Shown here: positions 35,467-44,863 of the stretch, one piece after another | Numbering within the stretch: position 1 is the stretch's first letter | Layout: the number at the start of each line of letters is the position of its first letter | Translations under genes and position numbers: made by a program | Notes under the pieces: model-generated | What the model was told of the DNA's origin: nothing | The model's database searches: none | Seen by the model: the letters and a program-made list of their open reading frames with translations, nothing else | NCBI RefSeq assembly: GCF_003323745.1 | Contig: NZ_QOIL01000009.1 | Coordinates: 268,151 to 332,150, forward strand | Length of the DNA: 64,000 bases | Source of the DNA: Sphaerisporangium album | GTDB taxonomy: Bacteria > Actinomycetota > Actinomycetes > Streptosporangiales > Streptosporangiaceae | Direction: 5' to 3'

Positions 35467-36433
35467 TACGCACTACGACCTCGAGGTCCTGGCCGAACTG
35501 GCCGAGGGTCTCCTCGACGTCGCAACTGCCGCACGGGTCCGCGAGCATCTCGCGATATGCGACCCCTGCGGTGAGAGCCTCGCCGAGCTGGCGGCGGTCC
35601 GCGAGCTGCTCGCGGCCGTGCCGGTGCCGGCGATGCCCATGGGTGTCGCGCTTCGCATCGACAAGGCGCTGGCAGCGGAGGCGGAGTCCAGGCGCGAAGG
35701 GGGCCTCAAGCTCGACGAGGCGCCCGACTGGGACCGCATCATGGCGAACTCCCCCTGGGAGACCCCCGCGCCTCTTCCCGAGCTGCCCGCGGAGCCCCCA
35801 CCGGCCGTCGAGCGGCCCGAGGAGGTCGTCCCCCTCGGCATCGTCGCCGACGACGGTTCCATCGTCCCGGCCAGGCGCACGCGCAGGACGTCCCGGCGGC
35901 GCAGCTGGGCGATGCCCGTGGCGGCGAGCGTCGCGGCGGCCGTCGTCATCGGCGGGGCGGGCGTGACCGCGAGCATGCTGACGGCGTCCGGCCCCGGCAC
36001 GGGGACGGCGCCGCCCATCGCCATAGACCAGCCGAAGCCGAGCGCCAAGCCGACCAAGCACTATGAGATCGGCACAGGCTCGGCCCCGCAGGCCGCCGAC
36101 TACATCGTCGGCAAGAGCGGTTACAACTACTCCAGCAGCGTCCTGGACGGCCCTCTGGCCACCTACGTCGGCGCGACCGGCCCCGGTACCGACAGCTCGG
36201 CGACGGCCGACGCCGCCGTCACGCGCTGCGTGGCGAAGCTCTCCGCGCGCGTGGGCAAGAAGCTCGGCGTCAAGGCTCCGAAGCCCATCGGCGTCGACCA
36301 GGGCTTCTACGAGGGCAACGAGGCCACCGTCGTGGCCTTCTGGAAGGACCGCTTCCGCAACGCCGTCTTCGTGTACGTCGTCAACGACGGCTGCGCCAAC
36401 GTGCGGCCGCCCGCCGTGAGCCGCTGGCAGTAG
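35456..36433 (+). CDS. rsmA: Zinc-finger anti-sigma factor with membrane anchor
   Basis: A 325-aa regulator of the adjacent ECF sigma factor. The N-terminal ZAS motif is H31-X3-C35-X2-C38 (EHLAICDPC). A Pro/Glu-rich cytoplasmic linker, a basic patch (RRTRRTSRRRS), one membrane helix at about 152-174 and an extracytoplasmic domain of about 150 residues with two Cys (near TRCVAKL and NDGCANV) follow. This topology lets an outside or redox signal release the sigma factor. The GTG start overlaps sigM. The symbol follows the mycobacterial locus. Confidence 0.85.
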   Translation: MTGDTHYDLEVLAELAEGLLDVATAARVREHLAICDPCGESLAELAAVRELLAAVPVPAMPMGVALRIDKALAAEAESRREGGLKLDEAPDWDRIMANSPWETPAPLPELPAEPPPAVERPEEVVPLGIVADDGSIVPARRTRRTSRRRSWAMPVAASVAAAVVIGGAGVTASMLTASGPGTGTAPPIAIDQPKPSAKPTKHYEIGTGSAPQAADYIVGKSGYNYSSSVLDGPLATYVGATGPGTDSSATADAAVTRCVAKLSARVGKKLGVKAPKPIGVDQGFYEGNEATVVAFWKDRFRNAVFVYVVNDGCANVRPPAVSRWQ

Positions 36434-36480
36434 TCGTCCCTCACGGGCGGTCACCACGACCGCCCCGCACGCGCCGCCGA

Positions 36481-36509
36481 AGTCCCCCGGGGAGTACCCT
36501 CGGGGGACT
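36481..36509 (+). terminator. Terminator after the sigM-anti-sigma operon
   Basis: Stem AGTCCCCCG / CGGGGGACT with an 11-nt loop, 47 bp after the anti-sigma stop and just before the trxB promoter. It separates the two transcription units. Confidence 0.75.
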
Positions 36510-36540
36510 TCGCCGTGTCAGGGCCGCGCATGGGCGGGGC

Positions 36541-36568
36541 GGGAATCTCCGACGCCTAGGATCTGTTG
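36541..36568 (+). promoter_or_regulatory. Sigma-R type promoter of trxBA
   Basis: GGGAAT (36541-36546), 18 bp, GTTG (36565-36568). This is the established consensus of the thiol-stress ECF sigma factor SigR/SigH of actinobacteria, which is known to drive trxBA. Transcription would start near 36576, about 110 nt before the trxB start codon. Confidence 0.85.
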
Positions 36569-36686
36569 AGGCGACTGGCATCGATGAACAGGCAGGAAAG
36601 GCCGGGGCCGGTGCGGCGACGCGTCCCCGGCGGTCCCACCAGGCAGTCGAGCGAGTGACCACCCACGGGCATGAGAGGCCAAGAGC

Positions 36687-37622
36687 GTGAGCGACGTCCG
36701 GAATGTCATCATCATCGGGTCGGGGCCGGCCGGGTATACGGCCGCGGTCTACGCCGCGCGCGCGGACCTGAATCCGCTGGTGTTCGAGGGCTCCGTCACG
36801 GCGGGCGGCGCGCTCATGAACACCACCGACGTCGAGAACTACCCCGGCTTCCCCGACGGCATCCTCGGCCCCGAGCTGATGGACAACTTCCGCAAGCAGG
36901 CGGAGCGGTTCGGCGCCGAACTCCTGGCCGACGACGTGATCGAGGTCGACCTCACCCAGACCCCCAAGGTGGTCAAGACCCACACCGAGACCTACTACGC
37001 GAAGACCGTGATCGTCGCGACCGGTTCCGGCTACCGCCAGCTCGGCCTGCCGAGCGAGAAGCGGCTGTCGGGCCGCGGTGTGTCGTGGTGCGCGACCTGT
37101 GACGGCTTCTTCTTCCGCGACCAGGACATCGTGGTGGTCGGCGGTGGCGACACCGCCATGGAGGAGGCCACGTTCCTCAGCCGGTTCGCCCGGTCGGTGA
37201 CGGTGATCCACCGGCGCGACACGCTCCGGGCGAGCAAGATCATGCAGGATCGCGCCTTCGCCAACGAGAAGATCAGCTTCGTGTGGGACAGCGTGGTGAC
37301 CGACATCGTCGGCGACACCCGCGTCAGCGCCGTCAAGGTCCAGAACCTCAAGACCGGCGAGGAGACCGAGCTGCCGGTGACGGGCGTGTTCATCGCGATC
37401 GGCCACGACCCGCGCAGCGAGCTCTTCAAGGGCCAGCTCGACGTGGACGACGAGGGTTACGTCGTGGTCGACGCGCCGACCACCAGGACGAACATCGACG
37501 GCGTCTTCGCCGCCGGCGACGTCGTCGACCACACCTACCGCCAGGCGATCACCGCCGCGGGCACCGGCTGTTCGGCGTCGATCGACGCCGAGCGCTGGCT
37601 CGCGGACCACGCCACCGCCTAA
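36687..37622 (+). CDS. trxB: Thioredoxin reductase
   Basis: A 311-aa FAD- and NADPH-dependent enzyme reducing thioredoxin. FAD site GSGPAGY at 11-17, redox pair C135-A-T-C138 within [14 protein letters not shown] site [10 protein letters not shown] near 153-162 and the C-terminal FAD motif [10 protein letters not shown] are all present. Normal length. The GTG start has a GAGAGG site upstream. It is followed after 18 bp by thioredoxin and preceded by a consensus sigma-R promoter. Confidence 0.97.
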   Translation: MSDVRNVIIIGSGPAGYTAAVYAARADLNPLVFEGSVTAGGALMNTTDVENYPGFPDGILGPELMDNFRKQAERFGAELLADDVIEVDLTQTPKVVKTHTETYYAKTVIVATGSGYRQLGLPSEKRLSGRGVSWCATCDGFFFRDQDIVVVGGGDTAMEEATFLSRFARSVTVIHRRDTLRASKIMQDRAFANEKISFVWDSVVTDIVGDTRVSAVKVQNLKTGEETELPVTGVFIAIGHDPRSELFKGQLDVDDEGYVVVDAPTTRTNIDGVFAAGDVVDHTYRQAITAAGTGCSASIDAERWLADHATA

Positions 37623-37640
37623 CAGTTAAGGGAGAGAACC

Positions 37641-37964
37641 TTGGGCGAGATCAAGTCAGTGACCGACGCCACGTTCGACGCCGAAGTCCTCAAGAGCGAC
37701 AAGCCCGTGCTCGTGGACTTCTGGGCCGAGTGGTGCGGTCCGTGCCGCCAGGTCGCGCCGATCCTCCAGGAGATCGCGACCGAGCACGCCGACAAGCTCA
37801 GCATCGTCAAGATCAATATTGACGAGAATCCCGTGACTCCGCGGGACTACGGCGTACTCCAGATTCCGACCCTGAACGTCTATAAGGGTGGAGAGGTCGT
37901 TAAGCAGATCATCGGCGCCAAGCCGAAGGCCATGCTGCTGCGCGAGCTCGACGGCGTCATCTGA
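37641..37964 (+). CDS. trxA: Thioredoxin
   Basis: A 107-aa cytosolic disulfide reductant. The active site is W31-C-G-P-C35, with the cis-Pro loop in [12 protein letters not shown]. The TTG start at 37641 is preceded by GGGAG and gives the standard N-terminus. It is in an operon with trxB, which recharges it. A strong terminator follows 57 bp downstream. Confidence 0.97.
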   Translation: MGEIKSVTDATFDAEVLKSDKPVLVDFWAEWCGPCRQVAPILQEIATEHADKLSIVKINIDENPVTPRDYGVLQIPTLNVYKGGEVVKQIIGAKPKAMLLRELDGVI

Positions 37965-38021
37965 CGCCCCTGCGGCTCCGACGAGCCGTACCACCGCTTC
38001 CGAGCGGCACACCCCACCCAG

Positions 38022-38052
38022 GAGCCCCTCACGCCGTTGGCGTGAGGGGCTC
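38022..38052. terminator. Bidirectional terminator after trxA
   Basis: Perfect 14-bp stem, arms GAGCCCCTCACGCC and GGCGTGAGGGGCTC, with a 3-nt GTT loop between the convergent trxA and acetyltransferase genes. It is one of the strongest hairpins in the window. Confidence 0.9.
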
Positions 38053-38114
38053 TGTGGCGTTCTGGACCGGTTGGCGGTGCCGGGTGATCGCGGGTTCGGG
38101 CGGCTGAGAGGGCC

Positions 38115-38732
38115 TCAGACGGGACGCAGGGCCCGTTCGGGGGTCATGGAGCCCAGCAGGCGTTCGAGGGCCACCTCGACGTCCTCACGCCATGAGGCGG
38201 CGGTCTTCAGCTCCAGCCGGAGCCGCGGGAAGCGCAGATGCGGGCGAACCGTCTTGAACCCGACCGCGAGCAGGTACTCGGCGGGCAGGACGCACCCGGG
38301 CTCCTCCCATTTCAGGTCGCCGAACGCCTCGATCGCCCGGACGCCGCGCCGCGTGAGGTCCTTCGCGACGCCCTGGATGAGCATGCGCCCCAGGCCGCCG
38401 CCGGAGAACTCCGACACGATGTGCGCGGTCATCAGCAGGACGGCGTCCGCGCTCACCGGCGAAGTGGGGAAGGCGACCGAGCGCGGGACGTACAGCGGGG
38501 GTGCGTACAGGACGAAACCGGCGGGCACCCCGTCCACGTAGCAGATCTTCCCGCAACTGCCCCATTCCAGGAGCGTCGCGGAGATCCAGGCCTCCTTTTC
38601 CAGCCCCGGATCGCCCGCCATCTGGGCGCGTTCTCCGCTCACCGGGTCGAGTTCCCAGAAAACGCACCGCCTGCAGCGGCGCGGCAGATCATCAAGATTG
38701 TCGAGCGTGACGTTCACGAGCCGGCGCGACAC
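38115..38732 (-). CDS. GNAT-family N-acetyltransferase
   Basis: A 205-aa protein conserved beside parB in actinobacteria. An N-terminal Cys motif (RRCRRCVFWELDPV) may bind metal. The acetyl-CoA fold shows FSGGGLGRMLIQGVAKDLTRRG, the Q/RxxGxG/A-like loop. The GTG at 38732 gives the usual family N-terminus; an ATG at 38771 is also in frame. In mycobacteria cwlM lies between trxC and this region, but no amidase gene is present here. Substrate unknown. Confidence 0.78.
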   Translation of the reverse strand: MSRRLVNVTLDNLDDLPRRCRRCVFWELDPVSGERAQMAGDPGLEKEAWISATLLEWGSCGKICYVDGVPAGFVLYAPPLYVPRSVAFPTSPVSADAVLLMTAHIVSEFSGGGLGRMLIQGVAKDLTRRGVRAIEAFGDLKWEEPGCVLPAEYLLAVGFKTVRPHLRFPRLRLELKTAASWREDVEVALERLLGSMTPERALRPV

Positions 38733-39020
38733 CTCAGGGCCCCCAATCCTTGCGAGACGAGCGCGGGTCATGGCGAGATAGCGCACGAATTACGGGCGTC
38801 TCCAGACTGGCATGGTAGCCGAGTGAAAGCGGAGTACGGCGGTCCTGGTCGTCCGACCCGCACGAGGTTCCCCACCCGGAACCCCCGATGTCACGCGCAT
38901 TTTGTTCGCTTTGCCCGTGATAAGCGCCCTAAGTGAAGTAATTACCAGGGGCCCGGCCATTCACTGCCGTACCCTGGTGTCTTCGCAAGGACCTAGTCGG
39001 CTACGACGAGGAGGTGGACC

Positions 39021-40346
39021 GTGACGCAGGAGCGGGATCACGGTCGGAGCACGGCGGCCCACGGGTCGCGCATCGACGCCTACATCGACCGGTACGCGGC
39101 ACGCGCGGCCGGCATGGTGGCCTCCGAGGTCCGAGCTCTCTTCGCCGTCGCGTCGAGGCCCGAGGTGGTCTCGCTGGCCGGCGGCATGCCGTACGTCACG
39201 GCCCTCCCCCTCGACAGCGTGGGCGAGCTCGTCGCCGACCTGGTCGCCCGGCGTGGCACGGTGGCGCTCCAGTACGGCTCCGGCCAGGGCGACCCCGCCC
39301 TGCGTGAGCAGATCTGCGAGGTCATGCGCCTGGAGGGCATCGAGGCGAACGCCGACGACGTCGTCGTCACCGTCGGCTCGCAGCAGGCCCTCGACCTGGT
39401 CACCCGCATCTTCATCGACCCCGGCGACGTCGTGCTCGCCGAGGGGCCGTCCTACGTCGGCGCGCTCGGCACGTTCGCGGCCTACGAGGCGTCCGTCGTG
39501 CACGTCGCCATGGACGACCACGGGCTCGTCCCCGAGGCCCTGGCCGAGACGATCGCGTCGGTGGCGCGCCAGGGCCGCCGCATCAAGTTCCTCTACACCA
39601 TCCCGAGCTTCCAGAACCCCGCGGGCGTCACGCTCAGCGCCGCCCGCCGGCGCCAGGTGATGGAGATCTGCCGCCGCGCCGACGTCCTGGTCGTGGAGGA
39701 CAACCCCTACGGGCTGCTCGGCTTCGAGGGCGACCCCATGCGGGCGTTAAGGGCGGACGACCCGGACGGCGTCGTCTACCTGGGGTCGTTCTCCAAGACC
39801 CTGGCCCCGGGCTTCCGCGTCGGCTGGGCGCTCGCGCCGCACGCCGTCCGCGACAAGCTGGTGCTCGCGATGGAGTCGGCCGTGCTGTCCCATTCGAGCT
39901 TCGCCCAGCTCGCGGTCGGGCAGTACCTCGCCACCCAGCCGTGGCGCGAGCAGATCAAGTCGTTCCGCGAGCTCTACCGCGAGCGGCGCGACACCATGCT
40001 CGCCGCGCTGGAGGCGCTCATGCCGCCCGGCTGCGTCTGGACGCGGCCCGCGGGCGGCTTCTTCGTGTGGATGACGCTGCCCGAGGGGCTGGACTCCAAG
40101 GCGATCCTGCCGCGCGCCGTCGCCGAGCGGGTGGCTTTCGTCCCCGGCACCGGCTTCTACGCCGACGGCTCCGGCGCGCGCAACATGCGCCTGTCGTACT
40201 GCTACCCCGAGCCGGACCGCATCCGCGAGGGGGTCCGGCGCCTGGCGGGCGTGGTGCAGCAGGAGCTGCTGACCCGCGACACGTTCGGCACGGGCTCGGC
40301 GCCGGCCCACACCGGGGTGGACACCCCCGGGCCCGACCTAGCCTGA
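39021..40346 (+). CDS. PLP-dependent class I/II aminotransferase
   Basis: A 441-aa fold-type I aminotransferase. The PLP Lys is in SFSKTLAPGFRVGWAL. Other landmarks are the early substrate motif VVSLAGGMPYVTALP, then QYGSGQGDPALREQI, TVGSQQALDLVTR and PSFQNPAGVTLS, all typical of the group holding 2-aminoadipate and other broad-range aminotransferases (LysN/MocR-type domains). No GntR DNA-binding domain is attached. A GAGGAGG site precedes the GTG. The metabolic role cannot be narrowed from context. Confidence 0.85.
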   Translation: MTQERDHGRSTAAHGSRIDAYIDRYAARAAGMVASEVRALFAVASRPEVVSLAGGMPYVTALPLDSVGELVADLVARRGTVALQYGSGQGDPALREQICEVMRLEGIEANADDVVVTVGSQQALDLVTRIFIDPGDVVLAEGPSYVGALGTFAAYEASVVHVAMDDHGLVPEALAETIASVARQGRRIKFLYTIPSFQNPAGVTLSAARRRQVMEICRRADVLVVEDNPYGLLGFEGDPMRALRADDPDGVVYLGSFSKTLAPGFRVGWALAPHAVRDKLVLAMESAVLSHSSFAQLAVGQYLATQPWREQIKSFRELYRERRDTMLAALEALMPPGCVWTRPAGGFFVWMTLPEGLDSKAILPRAVAERVAFVPGTGFYADGSGARNMRLSYCYPEPDRIREGVRRLAGVVQQELLTRDTFGTGSAPAHTGVDTPGPDLA

Positions 40347-40361
40347 AGACATCACCTGGTG

Positions 40362-40391
40362 GCGCCCCCGTCCCGGCCGGGCGGGGGCGCC
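40362..40391 (+). terminator. Terminator after the aminotransferase gene
   Basis: Perfect 10-bp stem GGCGCCCCCG / CGGGGGCGCC with a 10-nt loop, followed by the T-rich TCTCTCTAT. It separates the aminotransferase from the ligase gene. Confidence 0.8.
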
Positions 40392-40424
40392 TCTCTCTAT
40401 CCACCGAAGTAAGAAGGGTCCTCG

Positions 40425-41384
40425 ATGAGCGATCTCGGCCATGTGCTGGTGCTGGCGGGCGGTTTGTCGTACGAGCGCGAGGTTTCCCTCCGCTCGGGCC
40501 GCCGGGTGAGCGAGGTGCTACGTGCGGCCGGGATCGACGTCGAGACGCGTGACACCGACGCGAGCCTGGTACCTGCCGTCCTCGCCGACCCCCCGGAGGC
40601 GGTGTTCGTGACGCTGCACGGCGGAAGCGGGGAGGACGGCGCGATCCGCTCGGTGCTGGAGCTGCTCTCGGTGCCGTACGTCGGGGCGGCACCCGACGCG
40701 TGCCGCATCGCCTACGACAAGCCGACCGCAAAGACCGTCGTGCGCTCGGTCGGCGTGCGCACCCCGGAGGCCGTCGTGCTTCCCAAGGAGACGTTCCACG
40801 ACCTCGGCGCGTCCGCCGTGCTGGCCCGCATCATCGACCGGCTCGGGCTGCCACTGTTCGTCAAGCCGTCGCGCGGCGGCTCGGCCCTCGGGGCCTCCAT
40901 CGTCCGCAAGGCCGACGAGCTGCCCGCCGCCATGGTGGGCTGCTTCGCGTACGGCGACACCGCGCTCGTCGAGCGGTACATCGAGGGCGTGGAGGTCGCC
41001 GTGTCGGTCGTCGACCTCGGCGAGGGTCCGGTGGCGCTGCCGCCCGTCGAGATCGTCGCGAACGAGGGCGTGTACGACTACTCCGCCCGCTACACCGCCG
41101 GGCACACCGAGTTCTTCGCCCCGGCGCGGCTGCGCCCCGAGGTGGCCGACGCCTGCGCCCAGATGGCCATCACCGCGCACACCGCGCTCGGCCTCCGCGA
41201 CCTCTCGCGGACCGACCTGATCGTCGACGCCGAGGGCCTCCCGCACTTCCTGGAGGTCAACGTGGCGCCCGGCATGACCGAGACCTCCCTCCTCCCCATG
41301 GCGGTCGAGGCCGCAGGCGAGGATCTGTCCGTGATCTGCGCGTCGCTGCTGCGCGCCGCCGTCCGCCGCGCCTCCGCCGAATAG
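40425..41384 (+). CDS. D-alanine-D-alanine ligase family protein
   Basis: A 319-aa ATP-grasp enzyme that joins two D-Ala for peptidoglycan precursors. N-terminal GGLSYEREVSLRSG, then FVTLHGGSGEDGAIRSVLEL, the ATP-site VKPSRGGSALGASIV, and the metal site with DLIVDAEGLPHFLEVN and APGMTETSLLP match Ddl. It is somewhat shorter than the main E. coli-type and VanA-type enzymes. It is not in the mur cluster, so it may be a second ligase or the only one; a genome-wide check would be needed. Confidence 0.88.
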   Translation: MSDLGHVLVLAGGLSYEREVSLRSGRRVSEVLRAAGIDVETRDTDASLVPAVLADPPEAVFVTLHGGSGEDGAIRSVLELLSVPYVGAAPDACRIAYDKPTAKTVVRSVGVRTPEAVVLPKETFHDLGASAVLARIIDRLGLPLFVKPSRGGSALGASIVRKADELPAAMVGCFAYGDTALVERYIEGVEVAVSVVDLGEGPVALPPVEIVANEGVYDYSARYTAGHTEFFAPARLRPEVADACAQMAITAHTALGLRDLSRTDLIVDAEGLPHFLEVNVAPGMTETSLLPMAVEAAGEDLSVICASLLRAAVRRASAE

Positions 41385-41471
41385 ACCCCTCGCGGCGTCG
41401 TGCCACCGCGCGGCGCCGCTACCGGCCATCCGTCCCGATCGAGACCAGAGCCGCCGCGTAGCCTTGCGGAC

Positions 41472-42509
41472 GTGATCGAGACCTTTTACTCCAAGAGCTT
41501 CGCCAGTGACAACCACGCGGGCGCCCACCCGTCCGTGATCGCCGCCGCGGGTGCCGCCAACGACGGTGACGCGGTCCCGTACGGCGGTGACCCGTGGACG
41601 GACGCCCTCGACGTCCGGATCCGCGCCGAGTTCGGCGACGCGGCCACGAACCTGGTCGTCCTGAACGGCACCGGCGCCAACATGGTGGGCCTCAGCCTCA
41701 TGCTGGGGCGGCGCTACGAAGCGGTCATCTGCCCGGAGACCGCGCACATCGCCGGCCACGAGGGCGGCGCGAGCGAGCGCGTCCTCGGCGTCAAGCTCCT
41801 CACCGTCCCGACGCCCGACGGGAAGCTGACACCCGGCGACGTGACTGCCCGGCTCGCCGACCCTGAGGACTTCAACGCGGTCCAGCCGAAGGTCGTCTCC
41901 ATCTCCCAGGTGACCGAAATCGGAACCTGCTACACGCTGGAGGAGGTCACCGCGCTGGCGGAGACGGTGCACGCCAACGGCATGCTGCTCCACATGGACG
42001 GCGCCCGGCTCGCCAACGCCGCCGCCTACCTCGGGTGCTCGCTGCGCGCGCTGACGACCGACGCCGGGGTGGACGTGCTGAGCTTCGGCGCCAGCAAGAA
42101 CGGCGCGATGATCGGGGAGGCGGTGGTCGTGCTGCGGCCCGAGCTGGCGGAGGGCGGCTCGATCCTGCGGCGCCAGACGCTCCAGCTCGCGTCCAAGATG
42201 CGGTTCGTCTCGGCGCAGATCTCCGCGCTGCTCACCGACGAGCTCTGGCGCCGGAACGCCGCCCACGCGAACGCCATGGCCCGCAGGCTCGCGGACGCGG
42301 TCGAGGACCTTCCCGGGCTGACGATCCGCTGGCCGGTGCAGTCCAACGCCGTCTTCGCGTCCATCCCGGCGGAGGCGGCCGCCGTGTTGCAGGCGCGGTT
42401 CCGCTTCCACGTCATGGACGGCGCCGCCCGCTGGATGACCGCGTTCGACACCACACCGGAGGACGTCGACACGTTCGCGACGGCGATCCGCCAGGCCCTC
42501 AAGGGCTGA
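41472..42509 (+). CDS. ltaE: Low-specificity threonine aldolase family protein
   Basis: A 345-aa PLP enzyme splitting threonine or related beta-hydroxy amino acids to glycine and an aldehyde. SFASDNHAGAHPSV, the PLP-stacking His region TAHIAGHEGGA, LHMDGARLANAAA and the PLP Lys in SFGASKNGAM are family landmarks. The GTG start lies exactly 7 nt after TAGCCT, so the mRNA is probably leaderless. Upstream in-frame codons from 41400 are not conserved. It is convergent with parB. Confidence 0.88.
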   Translation: MIETFYSKSFASDNHAGAHPSVIAAAGAANDGDAVPYGGDPWTDALDVRIRAEFGDAATNLVVLNGTGANMVGLSLMLGRRYEAVICPETAHIAGHEGGASERVLGVKLLTVPTPDGKLTPGDVTARLADPEDFNAVQPKVVSISQVTEIGTCYTLEEVTALAETVHANGMLLHMDGARLANAAAYLGCSLRALTTDAGVDVLSFGASKNGAMIGEAVVVLRPELAEGGSILRRQTLQLASKMRFVSAQISALLTDELWRRNAAHANAMARRLADAVEDLPGLTIRWPVQSNAVFASIPAEAAAVLQARFRFHVMDGAARWMTAFDTTPEDVDTFATAIRQALKG

Positions 42510-42562
42510 CCCAAGTTAGGGGGGAGGCCACAGGCCCTACTGACCCGCCTCTGGAACTCCCC

Positions 42563-42581
42563 GCCGAGCCGGAGGCTCGGC
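42563..42581. terminator. Hairpin between ltaE and parB
   Basis: Perfect 8-bp stem GCCGAGCC / GGCTCGGC with a GGA loop between the convergent genes. Short, so it is a plausible but weak terminator for either side. Confidence 0.5.
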
Positions 42582-42604
42582 CACAGGCACAGACGGGCGC
42601 GCGG

Positions 42605-42620
42605 TGTTTCACGTGAAACG
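42605..42620. promoter_or_regulatory. parS site 1
   Basis: TGTTTCACGTGAAACG contains the perfect 14-bp palindrome GTTTCACGTGAAAC (42606-42619), the universal chromosomal parS core bound by ParB. It lies 46 bp beyond the parB stop. Confidence 0.95.
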
Positions 42621-42665
42621 GTGCGGGGATCGCCCGGCCGGGCCTCCCCGCCCCACGAGGAGCGT

Positions 42666-43652
42666 TCAGTCTTCCAGGCCGTTCACGGAGCTCGCCGCTC
42701 CCGGGGCCATGGCGCTGATGATGCGTTCGAGATCGTCCATGGTGGCGAACTCGACGACGATACGGCCCTTGTGCCGGCCGAGATCGACCTTCACCCGGGT
42801 TTCGAAGTGGTCGGAAAGACGGTGGGCCAGGTGCGCCAGCGTTGGGTCGGCGGCCTCCTTGGCACGGCGGGCGCGGGGCGCCGGGGCCGCGGTGGCCTCC
42901 CCCATCGAGACGATCTCCTCGACGGTGCGGACGGACAGGCCCTCGGCGACGATGCGGGCGGCGAGGTGGTCCTGTGCCGCCGGGTCGTTCAGCGTGAGCA
43001 GCGCCCGGGCGTGCCCCGCGCTGATCATGCCGGCCGCCACCCGGAGCTGGACGTTGCCGGGCAGGTTGAGCAGCCGCAGCGTGTTGGTGATGTGCGAGCG
43101 GGAGCGGCCGATGCGCTGGGCGAGCTGCTCGTGCGTGGCGCCGAAGTCGTCCAGGAGCTGACGGTAGGCCGCGGCCTCTTCCAGCGCGTTGAGCTGTTCC
43201 CGCTGGAGGTTCTCGATGAGGGCGTCGCGGAGCATCTCGTCGTCCTGGGTGTTCCGGACGATGGCGGGGATCTCGTTGAGGCCGAGGAGCTTGGACGCCC
43301 GCCAGCGCCGCTCCCCCATGACGAGCTCGTACGCCCCGTCGCCCAAGGACCGCACGACGATCGGCTGGAGAAGGCCGACCTCGCGGATGGAATCGGCGAG
43401 CTCACCGAGGGCGTCGTCGTCGAAGATCTCGCGGGGTTGCCTCGGGTTCCTGGTGATCGCCTCGATGGGGATCTCCATGAAATAGGCGCCCGCGACGGGC
43501 TTGAGCCCGCCGTCCACCGGGGCGGTCTCCGGGACCGCGCCCACCCCGGCGCCCGTACCCGTACCCGCGCCCGCCGGCGCCTCGACGATCGGCCCGGTGG
43601 GGATCAGGGCTCCGAGTCCCTTCCCCAATCCACCACGCCTCTGCTGGCCCAC
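42666..43652 (-). CDS. parB: Chromosome partitioning protein ParB
   Basis: A 328-aa CTP-dependent DNA clamp loaded at parS. It starts [17 protein letters not shown] (the ParA-stimulating N-terminus), followed by a Gly/Thr/Ala-rich linker. The ParB/Srx nucleotide domain has NPRQPR and GERRWRAS, the helix-turn-helix [20 protein letters not shown], and a C-terminal dimer domain ends the protein. In filamentous actinomycetes it organises oriC regions, notably during sporulation. It is encoded after parA with two parS sites within 2 kb. Confidence 0.97.
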   Translation of the reverse strand: MGQQRRGGLGKGLGALIPTGPIVEAPAGAGTGTGAGVGAVPETAPVDGGLKPVAGAYFMEIPIEAITRNPRQPREIFDDDALGELADSIREVGLLQPIVVRSLGDGAYELVMGERRWRASKLLGLNEIPAIVRNTQDDEMLRDALIENLQREQLNALEEAAAYRQLLDDFGATHEQLAQRIGRSRSHITNTLRLLNLPGNVQLRVAAGMISAGHARALLTLNDPAAQDHLAARIVAEGLSVRTVEEIVSMGEATAAPAPRARRAKEAADPTLAHLAHRLSDHFETRVKVDLGRHKGRIVVEFATMDDLERIISAMAPGAASSVNGLED

Positions 43653-43796
43653 GACTCCTCCTTGCCCAACGGCCCGCTCACGCGGAGACGGCCACCGTCA
43701 TCGCCGCCTCTGCCGCCGCGTCCTCGACTTGATCCTGACGTACCGGTCGGGCCCGGCGCGTGACCCTCCGGGGGAGGGCGCCGCCGCCGGGCCGGG

Positions 43797-44735
43797 TCAG
43801 CTTCCCGCCACCGTGGCCCCCCGGAAGGCGAGCTCACGCGCGGCGTCCATGTAGGCCATGGCGCCACTGGAGCCCGCGTCATACGTGAGCACGGACTGGC
43901 CGTAGCTGGGCGCCTCGGAGACCCGGACGCTGCGGGGGATGACCGTGTTGAGCACCGTGTCACCGAAGTGAGAGCGCACCTCGTCGGCCACCTGGGACGC
44001 CAGCCGCGTGCGGCCGTCGTACATGGTGAGCAGGATCGTGGAGACCCGGAGGACCTGGTTCAGGTGCACCCGCACGAGCTCGACGTTCTGGAGGAGCTGG
44101 CTGACCCCTTCGAGCGCGTAGTACTCGCACTGGATCGGGATCATGACCTCCTCGGCCGCGACCATGGCGTTCACGGTGAGCAGACCGAGCGAGGGCGGGC
44201 AGTCGATGAGGATGTAGTCGAGCTCGTTCGCGTCGTAGGCCTCGAGCGCCCGCTTCAGGCGGGCCTCCCGCGCGACGAGGGAGACGAGCTCGATCTCGGC
44301 GCCGGCCAGGCCGATCGTCGCCGGGGCGCAGTAGAGGTTGGGCATGTCCGGCACCGGGCTGACGATCTCCTTGAGCGGGAGGTCCTCTACCAGTACCTGG
44401 TACACGGACGGGATGTCCCCGCGGTGCTCGACCGACAGCGCCGTCGAGGCGTTGCCCTGGGGGTCGAGGTCGACGACCAGGACCCGCTGGCCGTGCATCG
44501 ACAGCCCCGCAGCGAGGTTCACCGCCGTCGTGGTCTTGCCGACGCCGCCCTTCTGGTTGGCGATGGTGATGATGCGTCGTCTCGGAGGACGGGGCCAGTC
44601 GCCCTCCGACATGCCTGAGGTGTAGCCGATCGAAGCGGCCACGGGAGCTGACGGAGCTGTTTCACGTGAAACCACTGAGCTGAGCGCCTCTCGGACCAGC
44701 GGCGAATCGCCGGGGTTAAGGGGGGACTGTGTCAC
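43797..44735 (-). CDS. parA: Chromosome partitioning ATPase ParA
   Basis: A 312-aa deviant-Walker ATPase that moves ParB-bound origins. Walker A KGGVGKTT at 62-69, DLDPQGNAST (Walker A' region) and DYILIDCPPSLG (Walker B) are clear. An N-terminal extension of about 50 residues precedes the fold. The GTG at 44735 has AAAGGA 9 nt upstream and is preferred over the longer open frame to 44867. Codons 22-26 (VSRET) are a perfect parS site. It lies 128 bp downstream of rsmG and 144 bp before parB. Confidence 0.95.
   Translation of the reverse strand: MTQSPLNPGDSPLVREALSSVVSRETAPSAPVAASIGYTSGMSEGDWPRPPRRRIITIANQKGGVGKTTTAVNLAAGLSMHGQRVLVVDLDPQGNASTALSVEHRGDIPSVYQVLVEDLPLKEIVSPVPDMPNLYCAPATIGLAGAEIELVSLVAREARLKRALEAYDANELDYILIDCPPSLGLLTVNAMVAAEEVMIPIQCEYYALEGVSQLLQNVELVRVHLNQVLRVSTILLTMYDGRTRLASQVADEVRSHFGDTVLNTVIPRSVRVSEAPSYGQSVLTYDAGSSGAMAYMDAARELAFRGATVAGS
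44658..44673. promoter_or_regulatory. parS site 2, inside parA
   Basis: TGTTTCACGTGAAACC has the perfect parS core GTTTCACGTGAAAC at 44659-44672. If parA starts at GTG 44735 the site lies within its coding sequence and encodes Val-Ser-Arg-Glu-Thr. Confidence 0.95.
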
Positions 44736-44863
44736 GGCCGTCGTCCTTTCAACCGGCACGGCAGGGGGGGTTGACGGCCAGCCGAGGCCGGACGGCCTCC
44801 CGCTTGTGGCGGAGACATGACTACCCGGCCAGCCCAGGCCGCCTGCCGTATCCGGCATAACCG

